Shown here: positions 1 through 8,071 of the stretch, one piece after another
Layout: each line of letters begins with the position of its first letter
Numbering within the stretch: the stretch's first letter is position 1
DNA from: a virus
IMG/VR virus record: IMGVR_UViG_3300020385_000799
Coordinates: 1 to 21,561 of that record
Length of the DNA stretch: 21,561 nt
Strand: one strand, 5' to 3'
Position numbers and translations under genes: made by a program
Notes under the pieces: model-generated
Seen by the model: the letters and a program-made list of their open reading frames with translations, nothing else
Databases searched by the model: none
What the model was told of the DNA's origin: nothing

Positions 1-314
1 GCTTTAATCTTGTTTTTTGGGTATTCTAGATTAATTATTTGATTGATAACATTTTCTAAATCCTCTGGATTTTCACTATCGTCTTCTAGGCAAATACCTA
101 TATTCGGAAAAAGTTGTTTTCTAGCAAATTCAACCTTCTCTTCAATAGTTTTATTTGGATGCCAGTCTTGCACTCTCTTATATAGACATAATCTATCTAA
201 TTCAAAAAAGTCATCAGACTTACTGAATCCTATAAGTTCATGTTTTTTTGCTAAACAACCTACTTGCTGACCCTCGCTAGAGTCAGCAAAACAGCACCCC
301 TTACAGTTAAGCAT
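1..314 (-). CDS. Cys-rich N-terminal fragment of a phage protein, probably glycosyltransferase-associated (runs off the window)
   Basis: An open frame of 104 codons begins with ATG at 314 and continues past base 1, so the 3' end is missing. The N-terminus has a cysteine pattern (MLNCKGCCF, then GCLAKK, then RLCLYKR) that could bind a metal ion. A more ordinary segment follows (PNIGICLEDDS, then LEDLENVINQIINLEYPKNK-like text) that resembles the first strand and helix of a GT-A-like glycosyltransferase domain. It lies one base after the stop of the upstream methyltransferase-like gene and directly downstream of three glycosyltransferases. Glycosyltransferase function is inferred from this context and from remembered phage proteins with the same Cys-rich opening. 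The catalytic part is not in the window. Confidence 0.7.
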   Translation of the reverse strand, partial: MLNCKGCCFADSSEGQQVGCLAKKHELIGFSKSDDFFELDRLCLYKRVQDWHPNKTIEEKVEFARKQLFPNIGICLEDDSENPEDLENVINQIINLEYPKNKIK

Positions 315-315
315 T

Positions 316-735
316 TTAACCCCTTACCGCTACGATTTCATAAGTGTATCCAGATATTTTTTGGGTTTGTATTTTTAAACCGTTTGCTTTCAGTATTCTA
401 GTTATATTCTTTAAAGAAGATATAGAATTACTTTGCTCAACAATTGCCCCAAATGAACGCTCGTCTATTTGTCCAGAAATAAGCTGCCTTGATAACACAT
501 TGCAATCCAAGCCTCTCAAACTAAGCTTACCGCCCAGTCTTATCTTTTTCAATAACGAAGCAAGGCTGCCTTCAAGCTGGCTAGATTTAAATTTATCTAC
601 AACTCCATTGGCTCTAATCTCTAAGCACTCTGAGTCAGATATGTCGAACATATTTATAAAACCGTCTTCATTTACAACTACAGCCTTGTATCCAGATATT
701 GCTTCTTCTGAATTTCCCACTATGTCTATTTTCAT
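316..735 (-). CDS. Methyltransferase-like small protein (function unproven)
   Basis: A 139-residue protein with an ATG start overlapping the stop of the upstream glycosyltransferase (ATGA). The central part (SLASLLKKIRLGGKLSLRG, about residues 57-75) resembles the late strand of class I SAM-dependent methyltransferases, where a kxLkpGGxLxi motif precedes the last strands. The following LDCNVLSRQLISGQID also fits small phage methyltransferase-like proteins found next to glycosyltransferases. The N-terminal glycine-rich SAM loop is not evident, so it may be a shortened or non-catalytic version. It sits at the end of the sugar-transfer operon, which suggests a role in glycan or nucleotide-sugar modification, but this is inference only. 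Confidence 0.65.
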   Translation of the reverse strand: MKIDIVGNSEEAISGYKAVVVNEDGFINMFDISDSECLEIRANGVVDKFKSSQLEGSLASLLKKIRLGGKLSLRGLDCNVLSRQLISGQIDERSFGAIVEQSNSISSLKNITRILKANGLKIQTQKISGYTYEIVAVRG

Positions 736-1718
736 TTTAAATCCTCGTATACTTTTCTAAAAATGCTGTTCCAACTATCTATGTACTTTTGCTCAGAAAA
801 TATATCTAGAACGGTTTCTCTAGCAGCTTTACCGATGCTAACTCTAAGAGCTTTATCGTCCAATAGTTGTTGGATATAACCTTTAAATTCTTCTTCATCG
901 TTTGTTAAAAAACCATTACGTCCATGCTCAATAAAGCTTGGTATAGAACATGTAGCCGTACTCACTACAGGTTTGCCACAAGACATAGCTTCAAGGATAG
1001 CTGTCGGCATCTGGCTTTCCGTAGTAGTGTTGACATAAACAGCGCACTTATTATATTCTTCTCTAAGATGCTCTAGTGAAGATGCAACCTTTGAAAGTCC
1101 CGGCGTATCACCAAGCACTTTTGCGTTGAAGCCATTAATTATACGCTGCCAGCCACTAAAATTCAAGCAATAATCTCTATTAACAAAATCATTTTGCACT
1201 GTAAATACTGTTTCGTCTGACTCTACTTCTATCGGTTTGAAAAATTCATGGTCAATAGAATTGCATATAACTGTTTCACCTTTGTCAAAACCCCAAGACT
1301 CTCTGGCGTATTCACTAATAAATACATTGTAGTCACCCCAAATGCTTTTAAACATCTGTAGCTGTTCGGGGGTATAATTTGAAGTTGGAATAGTGTGTTC
1401 AAGGTGTATGATCGGCAAACCTATTTGCTCCTGTATTTGCCTTGATATTTGCAGTTGACCAAATTTACTTTGAGATAATATAAAGTCAAAATCTATTTCA
1501 GGATACATATTTTCTATTGGATGGTAGTTTTCTGGAATCTTAGCGAAATCTTCATTCCAAACTTTGCAGTCTTGATATCTAAATGCATAAAAATTATGTC
1601 CTGTTTTTGCCATTTGCGATTGACATCGCTCATGAGTGTCAAAGCAAAGAATGTCTAACCTTTCTTTGTTCTTTGGTTTTATTGCTTTTTGAATAATTGA
1701 TTGTGAGCTATATGTCAT
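732..1718 (-). CDS. GT-B fold glycosyltransferase (GT4-like)
   Basis: A 328-residue protein that would transfer a sugar from a nucleotide-sugar donor, acting in the cytoplasm. The C-terminal domain shows the GT4 signature: TESQMPTAILEAMSCGKPVV near residues 233-252, followed by a terminal helix. The usual E-x7-E pair is imperfect. The second Glu (E243) is in place, but the first (E234) is one residue early, with Ser at the canonical position. The N-terminal half, with LEHTIPTSNYTP around residue 106, is a plausible acceptor domain. The basic donor-contact residues are not obvious. It overlaps the upstream glycosyltransferase by 11 bases and is one of three GT-B enzymes in a row. The acceptor (virion protein, DNA base or host surface glycan) cannot be told from the sequence. 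Confidence 0.87.
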   Translation of the reverse strand: MTYSSQSIIQKAIKPKNKERLDILCFDTHERCQSQMAKTGHNFYAFRYQDCKVWNEDFAKIPENYHPIENMYPEIDFDFILSQSKFGQLQISRQIQEQIGLPIIHLEHTIPTSNYTPEQLQMFKSIWGDYNVFISEYARESWGFDKGETVICNSIDHEFFKPIEVESDETVFTVQNDFVNRDYCLNFSGWQRIINGFNAKVLGDTPGLSKVASSLEHLREEYNKCAVYVNTTTESQMPTAILEAMSCGKPVVSTATCSIPSFIEHGRNGFLTNDEEEFKGYIQQLLDDKALRVSIGKAARETVLDIFSEQKYIDSWNSIFRKVYEDLK

Positions 1719-2841
1719 TTAACTGTTCCTTTAAAATACTTCCTACGTTTGCGTATGAGAATTTTTCTACCTGTTTTAGCCCAGCCACTCTGTTTCTTTG
1801 ACTGTAGCCGATTGGGTCATTGCCCCATGATTGATAGTATTTTCTCATCTGGTCTCTAATTTGCTTTTCGCATGGTTGGAACCAGTATTCTTTGGAGGTA
1901 AAAAGATCTGGAAACGCTGAGTCAACTGATTTACAGCAAGAGTAAACTCCATTCACAAGGGTTCCTGTTCTCCAATTTCCTTTGTCTATAAATTCACAAG
2001 GTCCGCCAAAGTTACTTGCTATTGGCGTATTGCCGAAAGCCATAGCTTCTAAAGTTGGAATACTCCAAGCCTCTCCGTGAGATGGGCATACAAAACAATC
2101 ACAATACTGATGTAAAGAAAACAAGTTGTCTTCGGGAAGCTTGTCTGTTATAATAACTTCCTGCTTATAGCTATTTCTTATTCTAAGCTTCTTTTTTATT
2201 TCAGTTATATATTCTACAACCTTAGAGTGTAACTCTTGGGGGCTTAGTCCAAACTTATTAAACTTTAATATTAGAGATACATTCTCATCTTCTTCAAACT
2301 CAGAATGAAAACAAGTCAAGATAGATTCTAGATTTTTTCTATCGTTAAAATCCCCAACGTAATAGAATTTAAATGTGTTTTCTGTTTGTGGAATAGAAAT
2401 TTCTCCGTAACGCTTTTTGTATTTCGACACATCGCAAGTGTGATGAATAACTTTTACGGGCGGTGTGATCTTATGCGACTCCAAACACTGCTTAGAAGTC
2501 TCATTAGCAACCCATACCTCATCCATCAAGTCCATTTGATAAAACCAATTCAAATGTTTTATATTTAAAGTTTCTGTTTCCATAAATGCTATGGTTTTCT
2601 TAAACTCGTCAGAGCCAACGTAATGATGAGGTAGGACATGCTGAATACAAATGTCACAACCTTTAGAATCTTTTTTTTCTAATTCTAAAATTCTTGGGTG
2701 AACATCCTGCTTGTCTTGAGTTAGTGTTACGTTTCTACAAACAACATCAACACCTACGCTGTCTAACGACAGTATATTGTCTGTTGCCGCTTGAGACCAG
2801 CCCCCAAACTCTTTATAATGTCCCAAATATAAAATTCGCAT
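1708..2841 (-). CDS. GT-B fold glycosyltransferase (GT4-like)
   Basis: A 377-residue enzyme counted from the ATG at 2841. A TTG two codons upstream is also in frame, but an AGAGG ribosome site sits about 7 bases before the ATG. The N-terminus MRILYLGHYKEFGGWS is a typical GT-B first strand with a glycine-rich loop. The donor domain holds YYVGDFNDRKN near residue 165 and a complete E-x7-E motif, HGEAWSIPTLEAMAFGNTPI, with Glu at about 257 and 265. These residues contact the nucleotide-sugar in GT4 enzymes. The start overlaps the end of the upstream methyltransferase by about 29 bases, consistent with coupled translation. Donor and acceptor are unknown. Confidence 0.92.
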   Translation of the reverse strand: MRILYLGHYKEFGGWSQAATDNILSLDSVGVDVVCRNVTLTQDKQDVHPRILELEKKDSKGCDICIQHVLPHHYVGSDEFKKTIAFMETETLNIKHLNWFYQMDLMDEVWVANETSKQCLESHKITPPVKVIHHTCDVSKYKKRYGEISIPQTENTFKFYYVGDFNDRKNLESILTCFHSEFEEDENVSLILKFNKFGLSPQELHSKVVEYITEIKKKLRIRNSYKQEVIITDKLPEDNLFSLHQYCDCFVCPSHGEAWSIPTLEAMAFGNTPIASNFGGPCEFIDKGNWRTGTLVNGVYSCCKSVDSAFPDLFTSKEYWFQPCEKQIRDQMRKYYQSWGNDPIGYSQRNRVAGLKQVEKFSYANVGSILKEQLNDI

Positions 2842-3472
2842 TCTCAACCTCTTTATAGTTTATATTTTTTGTCTTGTAAGATTTATACTTTTCATATATC
2901 TCTTTGTCAACCCACCAATCTTCTACTGGGCCGTATCCGTCTAGTACAACATCTGCGTAAAGAATTTCGTAACCTTGACCGCTTAACACTTCCCTGTAGT
3001 GATAATATTCTTTTTTTATCTTTTCTTTGTGTTCGTCATCATGACTTTGAAGTTCTATATCTTGCGATTGAAATAAATTATGCTCTAAAGTCAATACCTT
3101 AAACCTATATCTATCCCAATCAAACTCATTAAATACTTTTAATTGAGCGTCATCAACATCTAAAGATATATAATCTATAGCGTCTGGACAACCCAGAGAA
3201 CTCAAATGTTGATTTATGTTTACTTCTAATAAGTCTACACAGCTAACTTTACAAGTTCTTTTGTTTTTGACACGATTGTACCAACTCTCATCATAGTCTA
3301 TAGCAATACCTTTCCATCCTCTATATCTCTCAAAGAAATAAGTATTGCTGTAAAATTCTACAGGTCGCCCCGCAAGACCGCCAGTGCCAGCGCCTATGTC
3401 TAAGAAAAACCCTTCATTCTTCTGTAAAATTTTATTTACAAAAACATCTTGTTTTACTTGAGCGTTAAACAT
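2813..3472 (-). CDS. FkbM-type SAM-dependent methyltransferase
   Basis: A 219-residue protein from the ATG at 3472, which overlaps the TGA of the upstream glycosyltransferase as ATGA. An in-frame TTG one codon earlier is less likely. GFFLDIGAGTGG (about 23-34) is the SAM-binding loop. SNTYFFERYRGWKGIAIDYD follows, and then a DYISLDVDDAQ / LTLEHN pair. This order (sNtyflE..gWkGi.ie, SlDvDg, EhN) is characteristic of the FkbM family, which O-methylates sugars and other small groups. The family assignment is strong, the substrate is not. Placed between two glycosyltransferases, it probably caps or decorates the glycan they build. Confidence 0.88.
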   Translation of the reverse strand: MFNAQVKQDVFVNKILQKNEGFFLDIGAGTGGLAGRPVEFYSNTYFFERYRGWKGIAIDYDESWYNRVKNKRTCKVSCVDLLEVNINQHLSSLGCPDAIDYISLDVDDAQLKVFNEFDWDRYRFKVLTLEHNLFQSQDIELQSHDDEHKEKIKKEYYHYREVLSGQGYEILYADVVLDGYGPVEDWWVDKEIYEKYKSYKTKNINYKEVENANFIFGTL

Positions 3473-5154
3473 CAAGACTGTTGCCTCTGTTTTAACGTTT
3501 CAATTCTTTTCTGCTCCCATTGGTTTCTTCTATTGCACAGTCCTGACATTTGATCGTAAGCGATATCGTAATTAAACGGCTGTCTGCGATTCATTCCATC
3601 AAAAGCAGCAGAAGATTCATTAAAATACATACCACCGGTTGATGCGGTTGCTTGTTTGTATATTAAATCCCTTGTTAGCCTAGCTTCAAAAAAGGTGTTA
3701 AGCTTTTCTGGTTCTCTTAAAACGTCTGAAATCAAGTGTTTAGCAAGCTGCGTATTTGATATGGGTGCAGATTGTGAAAAGTCTATTTTTGGAGCTGGCT
3801 CTTGTATTCTAGCTTCAGAAGCCCACGTCTGCTCAAGTGGCAAAGCTTCAAAACTATCAAAGTATTTTTCCCACTGAGAGCCACTTAAATGCCATTGATA
3901 ATACTTCTCAAACATTTCTCTAGTATTTTTTCCAATAGAAGCTCTTTCTTCTTCTGATTTTGAAAAGAACTCTAAGAAAAGACTTGCCGCAGCATCGTTA
4001 TCTGGCACAGCACGTAGACATCCGGTTTCCAACTCCTTGTATAAAGCTTTAGGTTTAATCGGATAACCCTCTAGCTTCCTTAACACGCTTTCCATAGCCG
4101 AATAGTCCGTTCCGCAGACAGGCACTCCGCAGGCGGCAGCCTCTACTTGTGGTAAACCAAAACCTTCAGAATTTGCATACTGAGTAAATAGGTCAAAACA
4201 GTTTACCACATTAGATAATTCCTCATAACTAAGTCCATTTTTTACATTAGATAGCGTTGCTCCAAACCTACCAGTGTAAGGCGATTGAACCATAGCGCCT
4301 TTAAAAACAGAAGTAAATGGCTTTTTAGTCTCTGGGCAAATATAAGTAAATAATACCTTAGATCCAATTCCATGTTCGTTTAAAAGTTCAGGTATGTCCC
4401 AGCCTAAGTCTGGATAAGACGTATGGCAGTATAGGTAATAGTTTTTATCTTCTGATTTATCTAAAAATTTCTTAAATGCTTCAAACAAGTCTGGATATAG
4501 CTTGCGCCTTTGGTTTCTCATAACCGTGCCAATAATTTTACAGTCTGGGTCAAGACCCATAAGTTGCTTGTGTTTCCTCTTGTCTTGAGTGGGCTTGTAT
4601 GCAGGGTGAGCAGATGGGGGTGCGCTACCTAAATACTTAATCTTACCACCAGACTGATCTTGCAAAATACCACCCGCCCAATCTGAGTATGTTAGACAGG
4701 CATCTGCACTTGTGTAGGTTGCAACCCATTGTCTTGCTTGAGGTCTAGCGTCAACCGTTGGCATGATAGCCCATTTAAAATAAGGTCTAAATGGAGATCG
4801 TTCAGCAAAATCTAGCATCCAAAAGTCACGAATATCGCACACCACATCTGGCATAAAATCTAGACAGACATGCTCAAAAATCCATTCTCCAAACTGAGAT
4901 GAAGGAGTAGCATTATAAGAGTCTAGTTCTTGCTGAGAAGCTTTTGGTTCGCTTTGTTGATTAGGCACTACGCCGTAGTATGTCCAAGGAATGTTAGCTG
5001 CCCTTGGGTCATTTCTCTCTCCGTAGGCTGCCAACTCTGCTAGTTCATATTTACCAGTAGAATGTAAATAATTTAATATTTCCCTAGTATATGTAGCGTA
5101 CCCTGTGTTTAGAAATGTAGCTTCACTGCAAAACAGAATTCTTTTTTTTCTCAT
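3472..5154 (-). CDS. Large GT-B glycosyltransferase with C-terminal extension
   Basis: At 560 residues it is the longest glycosyltransferase here. The N-terminal domain starts RILFCSEATFLNTGYATYTRE, with a glycine/threonine acceptor loop. The donor domain has IGTVMRNQRRKLYPDLFEAF (about 208-227), in which the RNQRRK stretch fits the usual R/K donor contacts. A clear E-x7-E motif, NSEGFGLPQVEAAACGVPVC, has E330 and E338. Between them, residues 243-320 contain a YCHTSYPDLGWD...YICPETKKPF segment that may be a small cysteine-bearing insert. About 120 residues follow the catalytic core (from about 440) with no recognised domain; they may serve oligomerisation or acceptor docking. It starts one base after the SSB gene and opens the glycan cluster. 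Confidence 0.92.
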   Translation of the reverse strand: MRKKRILFCSEATFLNTGYATYTREILNYLHSTGKYELAELAAYGERNDPRAANIPWTYYGVVPNQQSEPKASQQELDSYNATPSSQFGEWIFEHVCLDFMPDVVCDIRDFWMLDFAERSPFRPYFKWAIMPTVDARPQARQWVATYTSADACLTYSDWAGGILQDQSGGKIKYLGSAPPSAHPAYKPTQDKRKHKQLMGLDPDCKIIGTVMRNQRRKLYPDLFEAFKKFLDKSEDKNYYLYCHTSYPDLGWDIPELLNEHGIGSKVLFTYICPETKKPFTSVFKGAMVQSPYTGRFGATLSNVKNGLSYEELSNVVNCFDLFTQYANSEGFGLPQVEAAACGVPVCGTDYSAMESVLRKLEGYPIKPKALYKELETGCLRAVPDNDAAASLFLEFFSKSEEERASIGKNTREMFEKYYQWHLSGSQWEKYFDSFEALPLEQTWASEARIQEPAPKIDFSQSAPISNTQLAKHLISDVLREPEKLNTFFEARLTRDLIYKQATASTGGMYFNESSAAFDGMNRRQPFNYDIAYDQMSGLCNRRNQWEQKRIETLKQRQQS

Positions 5155-5155
5155 C

Positions 5156-5476
5156 TTATTCCTTATCTAAACAACCAAAGTCAAATTCATTAATTCTAAA
5201 TACAATATCGTCTGTGGCCTCTGTTTTCATAAACCCGTTTCTAGCCGAAGCGTAGACGGTCATTTTAGTTCCCTTCTTTCCTAGTTTAGCGATTGTCTCT
5301 GCACCGCTAGCCCAAGCCTGTAAGGTGATTGTTGTAGGAACTTTTTTCTTTTCCCCACGTTTATTCTTTCGGTACTCGTAAGTCACCATCTTTACGGTGC
5401 AGCAAGCTGCACCATCTCCTCCCATATCTACCTGCGGGTCATGTAAAAGATACCCAGTAAAAGTGCAATTATTCAT
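5156..5476 (-). CDS. ssb: Single-stranded DNA-binding protein (OB fold, SSB-like)
   Basis: A 106-residue protein counted from the ATG at 5476. A strong GGAGGG ribosome site (bases 5486-5481 on the minus strand) sits four bases upstream of it, which favours this over the TTG at 5479. The N-terminus MNNCTFTGYLLHDPQV followed by AACCTVKMVTYEYR matches the first strands of bacterial SSB, where the protein opens with strand-loop-P and a FxvA-like strand. LQAWASGAETIAKLGKKGTKMTVYA corresponds to the strand-helix-strand that follows. It lacks the long Gly/Pro tail of cellular SSBs but ends acidic (EFDFGCLDKE), as SSB C-terminal tips do. It lies 49 bases downstream of the polymerase C-terminal half, fitting a role at the phage fork. 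Confidence 0.82.
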   Translation of the reverse strand: MNNCTFTGYLLHDPQVDMGGDGAACCTVKMVTYEYRKNKRGEKKKVPTTITLQAWASGAETIAKLGKKGTKMTVYASARNGFMKTEATDDIVFRINEFDFGCLDKE

Positions 5477-5525
5477 CAATCCCTCCGAAATTTAATATGT
5501 ATCACCTGTTATACCTTGATCAGAC

Positions 5526-7073
5526 CTATATTTCATGTATTTTATTGATAATAAATGAATTATTTTTATCAGTCTTTCCACAAAGCAGTAAATTGTTGTT
5601 CTCAAAAAGTATATATTGGTATTTTTCTCTAGTTTCTGGAAATACAACCACACTATCCAACGAACACGTTTCGTCTTCTATGGTTAAAAAGCTCATCATC
5701 TTGCCGTTTTTACATTTGTGATCTGCAACTCTGTTTACACTAGCTGCCACGCAAAGAGTTTCACCTTTTTTTCCGTCTAGTATTTCTTTACAGCTAGTAT
5801 TTGCAGAAGACGTGTCTGACGATTCAATCCTAGAGATTGAAATTGGACAACCTAAAAACTTAATTTCTTGCTCAACAACCCAAGACGGATCATCTGAAAG
5901 TTCATAGGGTGGATTTTCTAGAAAACAAATCTCATTTTTTACATCTTCACTGCGAGAAATTTTACTTGTGCCGCCACCTTGCTTTTTTGTAGGCGCTAAG
6001 TCCGTAAAACATTCTGTCAGCGTTTTCCATTTTTTAGATTTGTAGTTTTCTGTAACCCACTTTATTTCAGCTTTTGTTAAGTTTTTAAATATCAAGTATT
6101 CGTATAGCGCTTTATTTCTGCTGATACCCGTTTTCTTGGTAGAGAAGAACCCTATGGAACACAGAGCCTTAAAGCCAGTTGAGTTAATTTTTGTAGACAA
6201 ATATATAAGTATATCCATCCAAGTAAAGTTAGCTGGTCTTTTATTTATCTGTTCACTTGTATCGTTTATGGCATTGATAACCTTATCGCCATTAACACCA
6301 GTCAACGACTTTACATTTTTAATTCCAAAGTATATACCTTTATCAGTAATAAAAAATTCCTCTGACCATTCTGACAGCTTTGGAATTTTCACCTCAAGGT
6401 CAAAAAGCTTCGCTTCTGAAACAAGCTCGTAGACTTCTTGGTGAGGATCTTGCTTTTCATTTGCGTACATTAGGTAAGACAGAAAGAACTCTTTAGTGTG
6501 ATTAGCTTTATACCAAGCGCTCAAGTATGAGTTCATGGCGTAAGCGACAGCGTGACTTTTATTGAAAGAATATCTAGCGGACTTCTCAATCCAACCAAAG
6601 ATTTCATCCGCAGTTGCTTCGTCTACGGTTTTAAGCCTCTTACAGCCTGATATGAAGTCTTTTCTAACCCTAGCCATAAGATCGGCTTTCTTCTTTCCAA
6701 TTGCCTTACGAAGCACGTCAGCCTCTTGCAGATTAAATCCAGCAATCTTTTGGGCGATACGCATACACTGTTCTTGATAAATCAAAACGCCATAAGTCGG
6801 TTCAAGAATATCCTTTAGAGATTCATGTAGGTATGACACCTCTTCGACCTTGTGTTTTCTATCAACATAGTGCTGGCTCATAGACTTACCGTCAGTGATT
6901 GCTTTAAGACAACCCGGACGTAGAATACTAATCAATGCAGCAAGATCTTCCAAATTTTTAGGCTTGACTTTCTTTGACCAAGAGCGACCAAGGTTACTCT
7001 CTAACTGAAAGATTCCTTTGGTTCTACCTTCCTCAAATAAATCCCAAGCTTTTTCATCATTATAATCAATCAT
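5526..7073 (-). CDS. dnaE: DNA polymerase III alpha, C-terminal half (fingers, later domains, OB fold)
   Basis: This 515-residue gene begins exactly where the fingers domain of a bacterial Pol III alpha begins. IDYNDEKAWDLFEEGRTKGIFQLES aligns with the E. coli stretch ending in AVFQLES. LRPGCLK, DILEPTYGVLIYQEQCMRIAQKIAGF, ADVLRKAIGKKK and YSFNKSHAVAYA follow in the normal order. The last about 100 residues (FLGCPISISRIES, then FLTIEDETCSLDSVVVFPETREKYQ) are the OB-fold domain. The tau-binding C-terminal domain of E. coli DnaE is absent. No catalytic aspartates are here; they are in the partner gene at 8064-9611. The start ATG overlaps the endonuclease VII-like gene by 8 bases. The FNKSH site, where cyanobacterial split DnaE inteins sit, is uninterrupted. 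Confidence 0.93.
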   Translation of the reverse strand: MIDYNDEKAWDLFEEGRTKGIFQLESNLGRSWSKKVKPKNLEDLAALISILRPGCLKAITDGKSMSQHYVDRKHKVEEVSYLHESLKDILEPTYGVLIYQEQCMRIAQKIAGFNLQEADVLRKAIGKKKADLMARVRKDFISGCKRLKTVDEATADEIFGWIEKSARYSFNKSHAVAYAMNSYLSAWYKANHTKEFFLSYLMYANEKQDPHQEVYELVSEAKLFDLEVKIPKLSEWSEEFFITDKGIYFGIKNVKSLTGVNGDKVINAINDTSEQINKRPANFTWMDILIYLSTKINSTGFKALCSIGFFSTKKTGISRNKALYEYLIFKNLTKAEIKWVTENYKSKKWKTLTECFTDLAPTKKQGGGTSKISRSEDVKNEICFLENPPYELSDDPSWVVEQEIKFLGCPISISRIESSDTSSANTSCKEILDGKKGETLCVAASVNRVADHKCKNGKMMSFLTIEDETCSLDSVVVFPETREKYQYILFENNNLLLCGKTDKNNSFIINKIHEI

Positions 7074-7416
7074 TATTTTCTCTCAAATATTCCATAGCTC
7101 TTTGTAAAATGTCTGGATCATCGTGAAGTAGCCCTATTCCAGAATTACAAGACGTACAAATATAGCCCCTGAATTTTAAACTGGCATGACAGTGGTCTAA
7201 AACCCATCTATCTGTTTCCGAGTTGCAGATCCTACAAACACCCGGAGGAGGAACTGGATTCTCAATTCTTAACTTCTTTCTGATATCTGATTGCTGCTTA
7301 TGACACTTCTTGCATCTATTTCTAGTAGCTCTATGTTTACCATCAGCTTTTACAAATTCAGAATCAGGTTTAGTTTCCTTGCAGGTTTTACAGGTTTTAT
7401 AGGTAAGTGTTCCCAT
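7066..7416 (-). CDS. Endonuclease VII-like (His-Me finger) nuclease between the two polymerase halves
   Basis: A 116-residue protein from the ATG at 7416, supported by AAAGG about 10 bases upstream; a TTG six codons earlier is possible. It has four CxxC pairs (Cys 9/12, 35/38, 61/64, 87/90). The core WVLDHCHASLKFRGYICTSC followed by NSGIGLLHDDPDIL matches the phage T4 recombination endonuclease VII family: the D-H-x-H pair carries the catalytic His, flanked by zinc CxxC pairs. The typical tail (lq.A..YL) is present. The family resolves branched DNA, and relatives also act as mobile nicking or homing enzymes. It overlaps the exonuclease end by 20 bases and the polymerase C-half start by 8, inside a split dnaE, which raises the homing possibility. 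Confidence 0.88.
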   Translation of the reverse strand: MGTLTYKTCKTCKETKPDSEFVKADGKHRATRNRCKKCHKQQSDIRKKLRIENPVPPPGVCRICNSETDRWVLDHCHASLKFRGYICTSCNSGIGLLHDDPDILQRAMEYLRENND

Positions 7417-8071
7417 CTGCGAATGCCTTTTCAAGTTTTAGGTTTCTGTAAACAGCACGATGTGTCTTCATAAACTTAATCATTAGATTGGCCGTATCCT
7501 TAACGTCCTGTAGGGCATCGTGAGCATTATCTTTTGACATTCCCATTCTGTCTCTAATGGTATCCATACTTCTAGATTTTATACTAGGGTCGCCTTCTGT
7601 CCACATCCAATAGTTGTCCATCATGTCAACTTTATACACTTGACTAAACAACTTTTGGCCCTGTCTAGACTCATCCCAAGGTCCATACTCTTTGCAAAAC
7701 CTATTTACCAAAACCATATCGTATCCTATAATGTTATACCCTGCCGGAATGGGGGCAAAAAACGGGGTTCCCTTCCAATTATACTTGTTTACAAAGTTGC
7801 AAAACTTTGACCATACAGCTTTTGGTTTAGGGGCTTTAGATATTTCCTCTCTAGTCTTTCCTGTGACTTTTAAAGCGCCGTCTTCAATCGGACCTAAACC
7901 TTTTTTGGTAGCCTTGTCGTCATCTGTTTCTGCCCATATTTCACTGTTAAAAGTGCCTTTAAGTTTAAAGTTTCTACCATCCAAAGCTAATGCCGCCAAT
8001 TGGGTGGCTTGGCAAGTATGTGGATTTCTACCACCTGTCTCAAAGTCAAATACAATTATATCTCTATTCAT
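7397..8071 (-). CDS. DnaQ-like DEDDh 3'-5' exonuclease (probable proofreading subunit)
   Basis: A 224-residue exonuclease with all five catalytic residues visible: D9 and E11 in IVFDFETGG (Exo I), D118 in AGYNIIGYDMVLVNRF (Exo II), and H184 and D189 in NAHDALQDVKDTANLM (Exo III, H-x4-D). This is the DEDDh class used by the Pol III epsilon subunit. It starts within the last 8 bases of the polymerase N-half, so translation is probably coupled, and it precedes the polymerase C-half. The obvious role is proofreading for the split Pol III alpha. A general 3'-5' exonuclease for DNA or RNA cannot be excluded. No clamp-binding peptide was identified with certainty. Confidence 0.92.
   Translation of the reverse strand: MNRDIIVFDFETGGRNPHTCQATQLAALALDGRNFKLKGTFNSEIWAETDDDKATKKGLGPIEDGALKVTGKTREEISKAPKPKAVWSKFCNFVNKYNWKGTPFFAPIPAGYNIIGYDMVLVNRFCKEYGPWDESRQGQKLFSQVYKVDMMDNYWMWTEGDPSIKSRSMDTIRDRMGMSKDNAHDALQDVKDTANLMIKFMKTHRAVYRNLKLEKAFADGNTYL

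Noticed and set aside
651-658. T4-like late promoter box (TATAAATA on the minus strand)
   Set aside because: It lies inside the coding region of the methyltransferase-like gene, with no suitably placed start downstream, and is expected by chance in AT-rich DNA.
344-760. Plus-strand ORFs throughout the window, such as this 138-codon frame
   Set aside because: They mirror better-supported minus-strand genes, lack domain motifs and ribosome sites, and would break the single-strand gene layout.
7066-7416. Group I intron carrying an HNH gene
   Set aside because: No room for an intron: the gene overlaps both neighbours by coding bases, and the polymerase halves are flanked by their own start and stop codons.
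7066-8071. A frameshift or sequencing error that breaks one dnaE gene
   Set aside because: Two complete, motif-bearing genes in their own frames lie between the halves, so a simple error cannot explain the gap.
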